Shown here: positions 53,763-62,668 of the stretch, piece after piece
How the letters are laid out: every line of letters begins with the position of its first letter
How positions within the stretch are numbered: the first letter of the stretch is position 1
From: CBINFS01 sp966250015
GTDB taxonomy: Bacteria; Bacteroidota; Rhodothermia; Rhodothermales; DASSAV01
Reading direction: 5' to 3'
Assembly (NCBI GenBank): GCA_966250015.1
Contig: CBINFS010000003.1
Coordinates: 124,001-188,000 of the forward strand
Length of the DNA stretch: 64,000 nucleotides
Position numbers and translations under genes: made by a program
Notes under the pieces: model-generated
What the model was told of the DNA's origin: nothing
Seen by the model: the letters and a program-made list of their open reading frames with translations, nothing else
Databases searched by the model: none

Positions 53763-54827
53763 TCATCCGGTCAACCGATCGGTTGATTCTCCAGCAAGAA
53801 AGCCGATCAGGTCAACGCCACCCGGGTACCACTCCAGCTCTGGACGATGAGCGAAACCGGGTTCCTGAACCGGAACGGTTGACCGAAGCCGCTCCAGCAT
53901 GGCCCGTCTTGCCACGACGGTCTCGATCCGACTCCCCTGCTCGACCAGCCAGTCTTCGACTTCCTTCAAATCATTATAGACGGTCCACCGAACGTGCCCA
54001 GGTGGTTGAACATCGGGCGCTCCCTTGCTGAGCAAAAACTCCATTCCTTCTCCGAAGGCGTGCGGAATGTTTCTGGCTTTGAGAAATGCAACCTGCATTT
54101 TCAAGCTCCCTGGAATTCGTGGATGAACCGGAACGATGCCACGAAACTGCGCAAATGCATCGAGTAATGGATCCGGCGACACCCCGTCAGGAGCCCAGAT
54201 CAGTGCTACACTGCGGAAGTCAGTACCATTGTACAACAATACATCTTCCGCAAGATATTCCAGATCCTCTTCACGCTCCTTGCCGTCCAAGACGGCTACG
54301 GAAAAGGTCTCGGGTAATAATAGAAGACGTCCCTCCCGATCTCCCAACTCCTCGAAGCGCTGTACGAGGTCGGTCCGAAGGTCATCGCTCACATCTGCGA
54401 TAAGCAAGTCGGTGCCCTCCGGTACCAGATCCTCGGAAATGAACTCGACGGGGAGGTCGATCGTCTGACGCATTTCCCCAACAAATGCCGCCAACAATAC
54501 GGGCTCCCCCTCCTGCATTGCACATCGAAAGGAGTGACCCGTGACGAGTGCAGCCAGGAGCTCCCTAAACCCTGAAACAGGGGTTCTTGCCTTTAGTACC
54601 GCCGTTACACGTCGAGGCTGTGTCACGATACGCCCTCCAATCCACAACTCGATCGCCTCGGCGGTCAGTTGGCTCATGAGCTGGTTGACGGCAAAAACGA
54701 CCGATTCCTCAGAAAACGGGGCGTCGGAGTCGAGGAACTTTTCGGTTGCGTCTCTTCTTCGTTCATAGTCGGGATCCTGCCAGAGCGTCGCAGTCCGTTC
54801 GATGACTTGAAGCAGGCTGTCCGTCAC
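53763..54827 (-). CDS. LuxC-like acyl-CoA reductase family protein, active Cys not seen
   Basis: A 354-residue protein that resembles the LuxC family of Bacteroidota, with LKARTPVSGFRELLAALVTGH as the NAD-fold start and the family-like end GGVDLIGFLAG. The usual family motif around the nucleophile has a GCRN-type sequence; the corresponding segment here seems to be LLYNGTDFRSVALIW, without the Cys. So it may be inactive, or a non-catalytic paralog. GTG start at 54827. The alignment is from memory, and the assignment is tentative. It lies upstream of the small membrane protein gene and downstream of the thioredoxin gene, separated from it by a terminator. Confidence 0.5.
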   Translation of the reverse strand: MTDSLLQVIERTATLWQDPDYERRRDATEKFLDSDAPFSEESVVFAVNQLMSQLTAEAIELWIGGRIVTQPRRVTAVLKARTPVSGFRELLAALVTGHSFRCAMQEGEPVLLAAFVGEMRQTIDLPVEFISEDLVPEGTDLLIADVSDDLRTDLVQRFEELGDREGRLLLLPETFSVAVLDGKEREEDLEYLAEDVLLYNGTDFRSVALIWAPDGVSPDPLLDAFAQFRGIVPVHPRIPGSLKMQVAFLKARNIPHAFGEGMEFLLSKGAPDVQPPGHVRWTVYNDLKEVEDWLVEQGSRIETVVARRAMLERLRSTVPVQEPGFAHRPELEWYPGGVDLIGFLAGESTDRLTG

Positions 54828-54922
54828 GGCCTTGGGGGTTCAGGAGTTGTTCAATCAGCGGCGAGTCCCCTTACTGCGTGCAAACGCTTTATGTTGCAGG
54901 AAGGGCGAAGAAAAAACAAAAA

Positions 54923-54952
54923 GGCCCGGCCTTGACACCTTCAGACCGGACC
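54923..54952 (-). terminator. terminator of the thioredoxin-like gene
   Basis: Stem ggcccgg at 54923-54929 and ccggacc at 54946-54952 (one wobble). In the minus direction it is followed by a T-run of five and then six T, with one G between. It starts 32 bp after the stop of the TlpA-like gene. Confidence 0.85.
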
Positions 54953-54983
54953 CTCAAAGAAATAGCGAAGGACTGCCCCGAGA

Positions 54984-55583
54984 TCAGGGCTTAATCATAC
55001 ACCCGAACGATTTCGTAACGGGTGTTCCCACTTCTGCACCCGAAACGACGGCGTCCAGTGCGTTTTTCAGATACGGATCCCGGACGTTGGACGGGTCACC
55101 CGGGCTGTCGTCGATTGCGCCGGAGTAGACCAGCTTGTTGCTGCCGTCAAAAACGTAAAAGTGCGGCATTCGTTCGGCGCCGAACGCAGACGAGAGCCTG
55201 GAGTCGACGTCCATGATGTAAGGAACCGAATATCCCTTTTTGCTACTCGCCTCCGCATTCTCTTTTGGAAACGCAACGGGGTCGTTCGAATTGATCAGGA
55301 TGAACCCGATGCCCTGTCCGCCATACGTTCTCGCCAGATCCATCACCCTACCTTCCGCTTTGGACGTCCACGGACATTCGTTGCTCCAGAAAACGACGAC
55401 GGTGCCTTTCGAGCCCGTCAGATCACTCAGACGAACGCTCTTTCCGGTAGCGTCCTGAAACGACTCGGATATCAGCGGTAAGGTTGATCCCGTAGAAATG
55501 CCCTGTGCAGTTGCGGTATTGGATACCGTAATGCCCAGAACCAGGAGAATTAATAGGACGAGTGCTGATCTTTTTCTATACAT
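54984..55583 (-). CDS. exported thioredoxin-like redoxin (TlpA/AhpC-TSA type)
   Basis: A 199-residue periplasmic protein. The signal peptide ends at about residue 27 (VSNTATAQ). The thioredoxin fold shows TLPLISESFQDATGKSVRLSDL, then VVFWSNECPWTSKAEGRVMDLA with a lone Cys in ECPW rather than CxxC, GIGFILINSNDPVAFP, and MPHFYVFDGSNKLVY. A second Cys is in the last residues (GCMIKP). This is the pattern of the redoxin family found in planctomycetes and Bacteroidota, probably a peroxidase or thiol-redox protein. It is a single-gene unit with its own terminator. Confidence 0.88.
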   Translation of the reverse strand: MYRKRSALVLLILLVLGITVSNTATAQGISTGSTLPLISESFQDATGKSVRLSDLTGSKGTVVVFWSNECPWTSKAEGRVMDLARTYGGQGIGFILINSNDPVAFPKENAEASSKKGYSVPYIMDVDSRLSSAFGAERMPHFYVFDGSNKLVYSGAIDDSPGDPSNVRDPYLKNALDAVVSGAEVGTPVTKSFGCMIKP

Positions 55584-55792
55584 GGATTGCCTCTGCTTTT
55601 CTATAAACCCGGGTTACCGGCCGCTGCTTTTCCTGTCCGGAATATGCTACAACCCTCGCACAATTCGACCACACCAAGACCAAATTCGCGGGTTGCTGGC
55701 CACCGGTATACCTGGTTCGTTGTAGAATGCATTAAGGACAAATTTCCTGCCACACCGTGATGCGTCTGTTACGGTTTGACGTCCGGAATGTT

Positions 55793-57298
55793 TTATTCGA
55801 AAACGCTCACATTTCTCAGAGAACGGGTTGCAAGCCGGTTATTCAGCATTCCCAGGACCAGCATCGCGACCCCCCATTGCACCAGACAGGTCATTACACT
55901 GAACGGCTCAAACGGGTCGTACCACGTGGTCGGGGCATAAACGGCTGCCGACTGATACAACCACCAGACGAGCAGAGACACAGCCTGAACCGGGACGGCA
56001 ACCGTAATGAGGAGCTGCCACTTCCTGCCCGCCCGCCAGTCGTACGGGCTGTTGTCGATGGCTTCCTCGCGAAAACGCGTGGCGCCGCTCCGAATGATCG
56101 CAAACGCGATGAAGGCGCCGGAAATGATGAGCCCGACACCCCAAACGAAGTCTTGATTGCTCAGAATGTTGAGGTCCATGGCTGAAGGTATGCCAAAAGC
56201 GAAACCGACCAGACCAACCAGCATGATTGCCCTTTGCCGGCTGGCGCCGTAGTCGACGACGACCCGTACAGCCAGCTCGATCATCGAAATGAGAGACGTA
56301 AACGCCGCGAATGACAACCCCAAAAAGAACAGCACCGCCAGTACGGACCCTAACGCCATTTTGGAGAACAGTTGAGGCATCCAGATGAACGTCAAGCCAG
56401 TAGACGCCGGACCGCTGTCCCGCATGACCGCCAACACTTCTCCCCTCGACATTTCCTGGCCGAGGACAGCGAACACGGTCCCAAAGATCATGATGGCAGC
56501 CAGGAGCGAGACGGTGTTGTTACCGATCCCGGTTATGAAGGCATTTTTGACGACGCCGTGCCGCCTTTGCATGTAGGCGCCGTACGTTAGAATGAGGCCC
56601 CACCCTGCTCCCGTATCCCAGGCATTCTGTGTCAGGGCTTCAAGCCAGATGGTCGGGCTCTTCAACTGGCTCCACTCGGGTCTGAATAGGAATGCCAGCC
56701 CTTCGAACGCACCTTCAAGGGTGATCGAACGCAACACACACAGGATAACGATGCAAAAGAGGGTTGGTATGAGCACAAGATTTATCCGTTCGATCGAGCG
56801 GACACCTTTCCAGACGGCCAGAACGCCAAACGTCATAGCCACGGCGTGGAAAACCAGCGGTAAATTGGCGCTCTGAAACCCGCTCCAGACCCCTTCGGCC
56901 TCGGCAAGACTCGATGGCAGGCTCCCCGACAAAATAGAAACTGCGTAATAGATGCACCACCCGGTCACGACCGAGTAGTAAAACATGATTGCGGTGGAGA
57001 CCAGGCCGACAAATCCGCCAGCCCAAGCAAATCCTTTGCCGCCGACCCGTGCAAAGGTGCCGACGACCCCCATGCGCCCCTTGCGGCCGAGTGCGTATTC
57101 CGCGATGATAAGGGGAATGCTCCAGAGAAACAGAAACACAATCCACGCGACGAGAAAAGCACCACCACCTTCATCGCCCCCATTTTGAGCTGCTATCCGC
57201 GGAAAGCGCCAGATATTGCCCGTACCCACCGCAATACCAATTACGCTCAGGAGAAGACCAATTCGAGAAGAGAATCGCTGTTCCGTCTGACCCGCCAT
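55793..57298 (-). CDS. neurotransmitter:sodium symporter family transporter (NSS/SNF)
   Basis: Na+-coupled amino-acid-type transporter with 12 helices in the inner membrane. The 501-residue protein starts with the LeuT-like SSRIGLLLSVIGIAVGTGNIWRFPRIAAQNG (Na+/substrate helix 1 unwound part), then VAWIVFLFLWSIPLIIAEYALG (TM2), and TQNAWDTGAGWGLILTYGAY (TM6) with its unwound region. It is close to bacterial tryptophan/leucine transporters (TnaT/LeuT). The substrate is not told by sequence. ATG at 57298 preferred over the GTG at 57304. It stands alone downstream of parA. Confidence 0.92.
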   Translation of the reverse strand: MAGQTEQRFSSRIGLLLSVIGIAVGTGNIWRFPRIAAQNGGDEGGGAFLVAWIVFLFLWSIPLIIAEYALGRKGRMGVVGTFARVGGKGFAWAGGFVGLVSTAIMFYYSVVTGWCIYYAVSILSGSLPSSLAEAEGVWSGFQSANLPLVFHAVAMTFGVLAVWKGVRSIERINLVLIPTLFCIVILCVLRSITLEGAFEGLAFLFRPEWSQLKSPTIWLEALTQNAWDTGAGWGLILTYGAYMQRRHGVVKNAFITGIGNNTVSLLAAIMIFGTVFAVLGQEMSRGEVLAVMRDSGPASTGLTFIWMPQLFSKMALGSVLAVLFFLGLSFAAFTSLISMIELAVRVVVDYGASRQRAIMLVGLVGFAFGIPSAMDLNILSNQDFVWGVGLIISGAFIAFAIIRSGATRFREEAIDNSPYDWRAGRKWQLLITVAVPVQAVSLLVWWLYQSAAVYAPTTWYDPFEPFSVMTCLVQWGVAMLVLGMLNNRLATRSLRNVSVFE

Positions 57299-57374
57299 AA
57301 ACACGTAAGTCCGGCTCCCCGGAAAATGGGGAATCAGAAGTTATAGGGAAGAACCGGTTATTCCTCGTCACGAT

Positions 57375-57397
57375 GTGCCTCAGCGCTGCTGAGACAC
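57375..57397 (-). other. hairpin between parA and NSS transporter gene
   Basis: gtgcctcagc at 57375-57384 pairs with gctgagacac at 57388-57397 except for one mismatch; loop gct. It lies 59 bp after the parA stop. No T-run follows in the minus direction, so a terminator is only weakly suggested. Confidence 0.35.
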
Positions 57398-57455
57398 CGT
57401 GAGGTTGCGGACTGTTTCCTCTTTTGTGCCGAAATGGCGAAAAATCAAGTAGAGG

Positions 57456-58292
57456 TCAGACGTTAACTTCTCTAATAGCTCCTATTTCCTGCTTATCGAC
57501 GCCGTTAATCGTATGGCCGTCCCCAATCTGCGATTTGGCCGGCAATATCAGAGATAGAAGCTCGTCGGTCGCATTGGCATAATCACGTGCTCCTCTCGAG
57601 TACGGATCGTGGTCGAAGGTGGTCGTACCGTCCGAATACGAAACAGTAAGCGCCGTATTCGTCCGGATAATCGACTTCATAACCTGATCCCCGTAATTCT
57701 TCCTTAGATACTTCCGGTACGCATGGTGCACACGTTTACGAGCGTCGACCTGCGTAAAGAGAAACAGTGGGGATTGAAGGTCGGGATTGAGCTTGTCCTG
57801 AACGAGCTTGATGGTCTGATACGTCTGCTCGGCGCCGATGACCGGCTGATACTCCGGCGTGACGGGAATGAGAACGTGTCTACAAGCGACGAGTGCATTG
57901 AGACTGAAAACGGTCATGGCGGCAGCCGTGTCAATCATAATGACGTCATAATCGAGTGGGTTCGCCAGCGACTCCTTGACCCAGAAGACGTCCGTTGGCT
58001 TGTTCAGCCGCCTCATCACACGTGTCATGCCGGTGGAAGACGGTAGCAGATCGAACGACTTCATGTGCCGGACTGGAACACTCCGAATGTCCGATTGATG
58101 GTCGAAGAGCACCAGTGCTGACTCTTCTTCGGCCGGTTCTTCGACGCCAAGCGTGCGGGTCAAAAATCCCTGTGGATCCAGGTCAATGACGAGTGTGCGG
58201 TACCCGCTCAGGCCGAGTGCAGCAGCAACGTGAACGACCGTCGTCGTCTTGCCGGTGCCGCCTTTATGATTGACAATGGAAAGAATGGTCAT
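57456..58292 (-). CDS. orphan ParA-family ATPase
   Basis: Walker-type partition ATPase of 278 residues. Evidence: the deviant Walker A SIVNHKGGTGKTTTVVHVAAALG, the Walker A' region VIDLDPQGFLTRTLG, Walker B DYDVIMIDTAAAMT, and FTQVDARKRVHH. A ParB or parS site is not visible beside it. So it may be a Soj-like chromosome or cargo-positioning protein, with a C-terminal region unlike plasmid ParA. I chose the ATG at 58292. It diverges from maf. Confidence 0.92.
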   Translation of the reverse strand: MTILSIVNHKGGTGKTTTVVHVAAALGLSGYRTLVIDLDPQGFLTRTLGVEEPAEEESALVLFDHQSDIRSVPVRHMKSFDLLPSSTGMTRVMRRLNKPTDVFWVKESLANPLDYDVIMIDTAAAMTVFSLNALVACRHVLIPVTPEYQPVIGAEQTYQTIKLVQDKLNPDLQSPLFLFTQVDARKRVHHAYRKYLRKNYGDQVMKSIIRTNTALTVSYSDGTTTFDHDPYSRGARDYANATDELLSLILPAKSQIGDGHTINGVDKQEIGAIREVNV

Positions 58293-58629
58293 ACGCAAAA
58301 ATGGACCGCTTCAGTATGTATGAACTCTTGCTAAGCCGCCTTAACCATGATCTCACTACGAACTCTTGCCGCACACACGGACGGATGGAATATAAGTCAC
58401 GTGCTCCTTCCGGAGGAAACGTTACTCAACGAGAATTATTGAAGCCGGCGTATTCCCTGCCCTTTTCCGCCATGTTTTTATCGGCACCTTGCCGCCACAA
58501 TCAAATCCCCGGAACGCCATCGACTTGGATTGCATCGAATATTCCACCGATCAGAGGGAACTGCTTATCGCCATTTGGAGAAGAAGGAGGCGTCAAATTT
58601 TCGTAGTTCTCCCAGACCATCAAGCCGCA
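58293..58629. promoter_or_regulatory. divergent intergenic region, parA / maf
   Basis: About 337 bp between the divergent genes. An open frame of about 100 codons (58301-58606) has no family-like content, so I see no gene. No parS-like or other long inverted repeat was found. Confidence 0.4.
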
Positions 58630-59223
58630 ATGGAGCTATCCGTTCCGTTTATCCTTGCCTCCGGTTCTCCCAGACGAAGCCGACTGCTCGAACAAATCGG
58701 TATTCCGTTCCAGGTAAAAGTGAGTGACGTCAGCGAAGAGTTTAACGGCCGGGCGGCGCCGTCAGAGATCGTCCAGGCGCTTGCGCTTCAAAAAGCAGAA
58801 AAGGTCGCCGAACACTACACCGACTCACTAACCCTGGGAGCCGACACGATCGTCGTCCTTGACGACACCATTTTGAACAAGCCCGCAAATGAAAGCGAGG
58901 CGTTCGAGATGTTGCGGAAGCTCAGCGGCCGTTCGCACTTTGTGTTTACCGGGATTGCGCTCGTCCATCCAGGGTCAGGCCGAAAGGTAACCGCGTATGA
59001 AAAAACCCGCGTGACGTTTGCGCCGATGTCCGACGCGGAAATCCATCAGTACATCGCCACCGGTTCACCATTGGACAAGGCCGGTGCATACGGAATTCAG
59101 GACGATCGTGGCGCCCTCTTCATTTCAGGAATCGAGGGCGACTACTACAACGTGGTTGGCCTCCCACTACATCGGCTCTATAGTACTCTAAAAAAACACT
59201 TCTCCGATCTTTTTCAACCGTGA
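58630..59223 (+). CDS. maf: Maf-like nucleoside triphosphate pyrophosphatase
   Basis: House-cleaning NTP pyrophosphatase that acts on m7GTP, dTTP or UTP and is linked to septum inhibition in E. coli. The 197-residue protein has the Maf signature at the start, ILASGSPRRSRLLEQIGIPF, then GADTIVVLDD (active Asp), ILNKPANESEAFEMLRKLSGRSHFVFTGIAL, and DKAGAYGIQDDRGALFISGIEGDYYNVVGLPL. I chose the ATG at 58630; the frame is open 47 codons upstream without similarity. It precedes aguB by 112 bp. Confidence 0.95.
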   Translation: MELSVPFILASGSPRRSRLLEQIGIPFQVKVSDVSEEFNGRAAPSEIVQALALQKAEKVAEHYTDSLTLGADTIVVLDDTILNKPANESEAFEMLRKLSGRSHFVFTGIALVHPGSGRKVTAYEKTRVTFAPMSDAEIHQYIATGSPLDKAGAYGIQDDRGALFISGIEGDYYNVVGLPLHRLYSTLKKHFSDLFQP

Positions 59224-59335
59224 TCACGGGTGCGAGCTCGAGGCCATCGCAGCGTTTAGAACAAAGTGAGGATCGTCCCGTTAGGACACGGCATCATACG
59301 TATAGTGATCATTGTACGGGTATTCACCATTGCCC

Positions 59336-60247
59336 ATGAGCAGAGACAAAAACACGCTGGCCGTCGGACTCGTCCAGATGTCCTGTGCGCCCCACCCGGA
59401 GGTCAATCTGTCGCGCGCCATTCAAATGATCGAAGAGGCGGCCGGTAAAGGTGCGGACGTCGTGTGCCTGCCCGAGCTGTTTCTGACCCGGTACTTCTGT
59501 AAACGTGAGGACGCCTCCTTCTTCGAGCTGGCAGAACCCGTTCCGGGACCGACTACCGAGAAACTCGAAGCCCTGTCGAAGCAGCTTGACGTGACCATTG
59601 TTGCCAGTCTTTTCGAGCGCAGGGCCCCCGGACTCTATCACAACACGGCGGCTGTGCTCGACCCGGAGCGGGGTTACGTCGGCAAATACCGTAAGATGCA
59701 CATCCCCGACGACCCCCTTTTCTACGAAAAGTTCTACTTCACGCCGGGAGACCTCGGCTTCAAGGCGTTTGAGACGCGGCAGGCTAAAATCGGCACGCTG
59801 ATCTGCTGGGACCAGTGGTACCCGGAAGCTGCCCGCCTGACGGCGCTCCAGGGCGCAGAGATCCTCTTTTATCCGACGGCGATCGGCTGGCTGCCGGAGG
59901 AAAAGGAGGCGCATGGAGAAGCACAGCACGAGGCTTGGGAGGTTGCCATGCGGGGCCACGCCGTCGCCAACGGTTGTTACGTGGTGGCCGTAAATCGGAC
60001 GGGATTCGAACCGGCCGACGAATCACAGCCATCCGGCGAAGGGATCGAGTTCTGGGGACAAAGCTTCGTCGCTGCGCCGAACGGATCCATCCTTGAAAGA
60101 GCTGCGGTGGCAGACGAAGCCGTGCTCGTTGTTGAGCTCGACCTTGCCAGGGTTGAGGCTTTCCGTACCGAGTGGCCGTTTTTCCGCGATCGCCGCATAG
60201 ACGCTTACGGCGACATAACCCGGCGCTTCATCGATGGTGAGCCGTAA
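59336..60247 (+). CDS. aguB: N-carbamoylputrescine amidohydrolase
   Basis: Nitrilase-superfamily enzyme that releases putrescine from N-carbamoylputrescine. The triad is visible: Glu in VCLPELFLTRYFC, Lys in GKYRKMHIPDDPLFYEKFYFTPGD, and Cys in GTLICWDQWYPEAARLTALQGA. The DDPLFYEKFYF signature is typical for AguB. 303 residues from the ATG at 59336. It is 52 bp upstream of agmatine deiminase, the preceding step, so the two make the agmatine-to-putrescine branch. Confidence 0.95.
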   Translation: MSRDKNTLAVGLVQMSCAPHPEVNLSRAIQMIEEAAGKGADVVCLPELFLTRYFCKREDASFFELAEPVPGPTTEKLEALSKQLDVTIVASLFERRAPGLYHNTAAVLDPERGYVGKYRKMHIPDDPLFYEKFYFTPGDLGFKAFETRQAKIGTLICWDQWYPEAARLTALQGAEILFYPTAIGWLPEEKEAHGEAQHEAWEVAMRGHAVANGCYVVAVNRTGFEPADESQPSGEGIEFWGQSFVAAPNGSILERAAVADEAVLVVELDLARVEAFRTEWPFFRDRRIDAYGDITRRFIDGEP

Positions 60248-60299
60248 GTGCGCTCATTGATTTCCATCCCAAATCACATAACCGAAAAACTAGCCAGAC

Positions 60300-61364
60300 G
60301 TGCAATCGACAGTGATCCAGGCATCGAGTCTGAAGGCAAGAGGTTTCAGGATGCCGGCGGAGTGGGAACGGCACCAGGCCACGTGGCTCTCGTGGCCCCA
60401 TAACCTCGAAACGTGGCCGGAAGAGCTGGACGACGTGGAGGCAGCATTTGCCCAGATCGTACGCGCCCTCGTTCCACACGAAACAGTACACATCAACGTC
60501 AACGACCCTGCCCACGAAAGACACGTCCGAGGCTTGCTTAAGGAATACGGAGTTGAAGGAAACGTCGTCTTCCATCACATTCCGACGAACGACGCCTGGA
60601 TCCGCGACCACGGCGCGATTTTCGTAAAACGGGATACCGCTTCCGGATCGGAGCTCATTGCTACCAACTGGGAGTTCAATAGCTGGGGCGAGAAGTATCC
60701 CCCGTGGGATCTCGATAATGAGGTTCCTGCAAAGATGGCATCCGCACTTGAAGTCCGGGAAGCCGATGGCGGCATCGTGCTCGAAGGCGGGTCCATCGAG
60801 GTCAACGGAAAGGGGACGTTGCTCACAACCGAACGGTGCCTGCTGAATCCGAATCGCAACCCCCACCTTTCGAAAAGTGAGATCGAACAGATTCTCTGTG
60901 GCGCGTTTGGCGTCGACCAGGTCGTATGGTTATCGGACGGGATCGCCGGGGACGACACGGACGGCCACATCGACGACCTGACCCGTTTCGTCAGTCCTGA
61001 TACGCTGGTAACCGTCGTCGAAGACGATCCGTCTGACGTCAATTACGAGGTGCTACAGGAAAATCTCAAACAATTAAAGACATTCGCCACGCTCGAAGGC
61101 CGGCCTTTCGACATCGTGACGCTCCCCATGCCAGACCCGGTCTATATCCGAGGCGAGCGTATGCCGGCTTCATATGCCAACTTTTACATCGCAAACGGGA
61201 CCGTCCTCCTTCCCTCCTATCGGGATCCGATGGACGACGTGGCGGCCGAAACGCTCGGGCGACTTTTCCCGGACCGGCGGATCGTAAAAATCGACTGCTC
61301 CGTCCTCATCTGGGGCCTCGGCGCCATTCACTGCCTGACGCAGCAAGTGCCGGCCGCAGATTGA
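60300..61364 (+). CDS. aguA: agmatine deiminase
   Basis: Converts agmatine to N-carbamoylputrescine plus ammonia, in polyamine synthesis. The 354 residues show RMPAEWERHQATWLSWPHN, the catalytic NDAWIRDHGAIFV, VLEGGSIEVNGKGTLLTTERCLLNPNRNPHLSKSEIE, DDTDGHIDDLTRFV and a C-terminal GLGAIHCLTQQ with the nucleophilic Cys. GTG start at 60300 (the first Met, at 60351, would cut conserved sequence). It follows aguB by 52 bp. Confidence 0.95.
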   Translation: MQSTVIQASSLKARGFRMPAEWERHQATWLSWPHNLETWPEELDDVEAAFAQIVRALVPHETVHINVNDPAHERHVRGLLKEYGVEGNVVFHHIPTNDAWIRDHGAIFVKRDTASGSELIATNWEFNSWGEKYPPWDLDNEVPAKMASALEVREADGGIVLEGGSIEVNGKGTLLTTERCLLNPNRNPHLSKSEIEQILCGAFGVDQVVWLSDGIAGDDTDGHIDDLTRFVSPDTLVTVVEDDPSDVNYEVLQENLKQLKTFATLEGRPFDIVTLPMPDPVYIRGERMPASYANFYIANGTVLLPSYRDPMDDVAAETLGRLFPDRRIVKIDCSVLIWGLGAIHCLTQQVPAAD

Positions 61365-61730
61365 TGAATGCCCGGAAGAGACTTTTGTCCGCTGATGGTC
61401 GCGGATGGTTTTTGAGGGTGGCTGGTCCAAAGACGGATCGTGATATGTCGAATTAAACTCCCAAAAACACGTCATCCCGGCCTCCGAGCGGGGATCCATG
61501 TGAGCATGCGACCTGCCTCCACCGACCTACCCTACGCTACCCATGCCTGGATCTCCGCCTTCGCGGAGATGACGTAGTTGGGTAGTGTTTTTTATTACAC
61601 TGAACGTCCCGCCTTCGGTCTGGCCTCCTAAAAAACTATCTGCGCTATCTGCGGCCATCTGCGGATTTTTCGTAGAAATCTTCCGCGCCTTCGCGTGTAG
61701 ACATCAGCGTAAGATCTTCTGCGTCCAGCC
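61365..61730. other. intergenic region with composite repeat and tctgcg repeats
   Basis: About 366 bp without a gene. It holds the composite repeat copy B at 61470-61617, then a run of three related 9-10 bp units (tatctgcgc, tatctgcgg, ccatctgcgg) at about 61637-61665, and more tctgcg-like sequence up to the HDOD stop. Confidence 0.7.
61470..61617. repeat. composite palindromic repeat, copy B
   Basis: Two facing hairpins between cgtcatc- ends (61470 and 61574): left stem atccc/gggat with loop at 61473-61494, right stem atctccgc/gcggagat at 61551-61558 and 61563-61570 (perfect, loop cttc). 28 nt later follows aacgtcccgccttcg at 61603-61617, the same module found after the palindrome at 25513-25527. 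The layout resembles REP/BIME-type intergenic elements. Confidence 0.8.
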
Positions 61731-62657
61731 CTACCCCATGATTCGTGAAGTGGCCGTGGCGGCTGATTGCAAAACTTGTTTACGCAGGTCTTCGAGAGCT
61801 TCATCGTTCAGTCCCATATACGACCTGATCGCGGAGCCAAGCTCGCGCCATTCAAAGCTCTCGGTTTGCCCCTCAACCTCGACTGCAAGCTGTTGAGACA
61901 CCAGAGAGATTGCCAGCAAGGATAGCCAGCTTGAATGGTTTTGATTCGGCCGTGAAAAGAGGTCGACGGTGTCGTGGTGACGAAGCACACACTGGCATAT
62001 CGCGTCCGGAAGCGCCCACGATCTTGCCACCAGCAGACCGGCCAGCGTGTGATCGGTACCCAGCACCTCGTCTTCAACCACGATCATCGGTCTCTCAGTC
62101 TGGCTGGTAGCATCCCTGTAAACGTCCGGATAGTTCTTGAAGCGCCGTAGCAGGAGCGGGATGCCGCAATCCAGAAAAAGGCCCGTGGTATACGCTTCCT
62201 CAGGCGCAACATCCGTATACGTCCTTGCGACCAGCGCCGAAACGAGAGCGATTCGATTGGTTTTGGTCCAGTACTCGTTCATGAACGGGTTTTTTTCGTC
62301 GCGAAATGCCGTATGAAGCATGAGCCCGGTCACGATGTGAACGATGTTGGATACACCAAGTAGGCTAACGGCGTGATGCACCGACCCCACCTTGCGACGC
62401 AGCCCAAAAAATGGCGAATTGACGACCTTTAGCGTACTGGCGGCAAGGGCGACGTCCGATGCTATCAGGTCCCCGATCTTGGTCAGGTCCGGGTCGGGGC
62501 GTGCCTGCTCCTCTAGCACACCGACCAGCACGGCCGGCCTCGGTGGGATGATGATCCCCTTGAGCAGCTCCTCTGCCTTCTCTATGCCAACGAACCGCTC
62601 GTGTGCGGTGATGTCAGAATTACTGGTCGATGACGCCATTCTATCAGCAGAACACAT
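61731..62657 (-). CDS. HDOD domain signalling protein
   Basis: A 308-residue protein consisting mainly of an HDOD domain, a variant HD domain that lacks the catalytic metal ligands and mediates signalling contacts. Evidence: LIIPPRPAVLVGVLEEQARPDPDLTKIGDLIASDVALAASTLKVVNSPFFGL, then VGSVHHAVSLLGVSNIVHIV, GLFLDCGIPLLLRRF, and VLRHHDTVDL. The linked regulator is unknown; it could work with c-di-GMP or two-component pathways. It may start at ATG 62657 or at 62639 (MASSTSNS). It is downstream of folB on the minus strand. Confidence 0.9.
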   Translation of the reverse strand: MCSADRMASSTSNSDITAHERFVGIEKAEELLKGIIIPPRPAVLVGVLEEQARPDPDLTKIGDLIASDVALAASTLKVVNSPFFGLRRKVGSVHHAVSLLGVSNIVHIVTGLMLHTAFRDEKNPFMNEYWTKTNRIALVSALVARTYTDVAPEEAYTTGLFLDCGIPLLLRRFKNYPDVYRDATSQTERPMIVVEDEVLGTDHTLAGLLVARSWALPDAICQCVLRHHDTVDLFSRPNQNHSSWLSLLAISLVSQQLAVEVEGQTESFEWRELGSAIRSYMGLNDEALEDLRKQVLQSAATATSRIMG

Positions 62658-62668
62658 GGTTTACGTGA

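Noticed and set aside
58301..58606. 101-codon open frame in the parA-maf gap
   Set aside because: It overlaps the leader of maf and has no domain-like sequence; divergent promoters explain the gap better.
61637..61665. CRISPR array
   Set aside because: The repeat units are 9-10 bp and adjacent, without spacers of uniform length and without cas genes.
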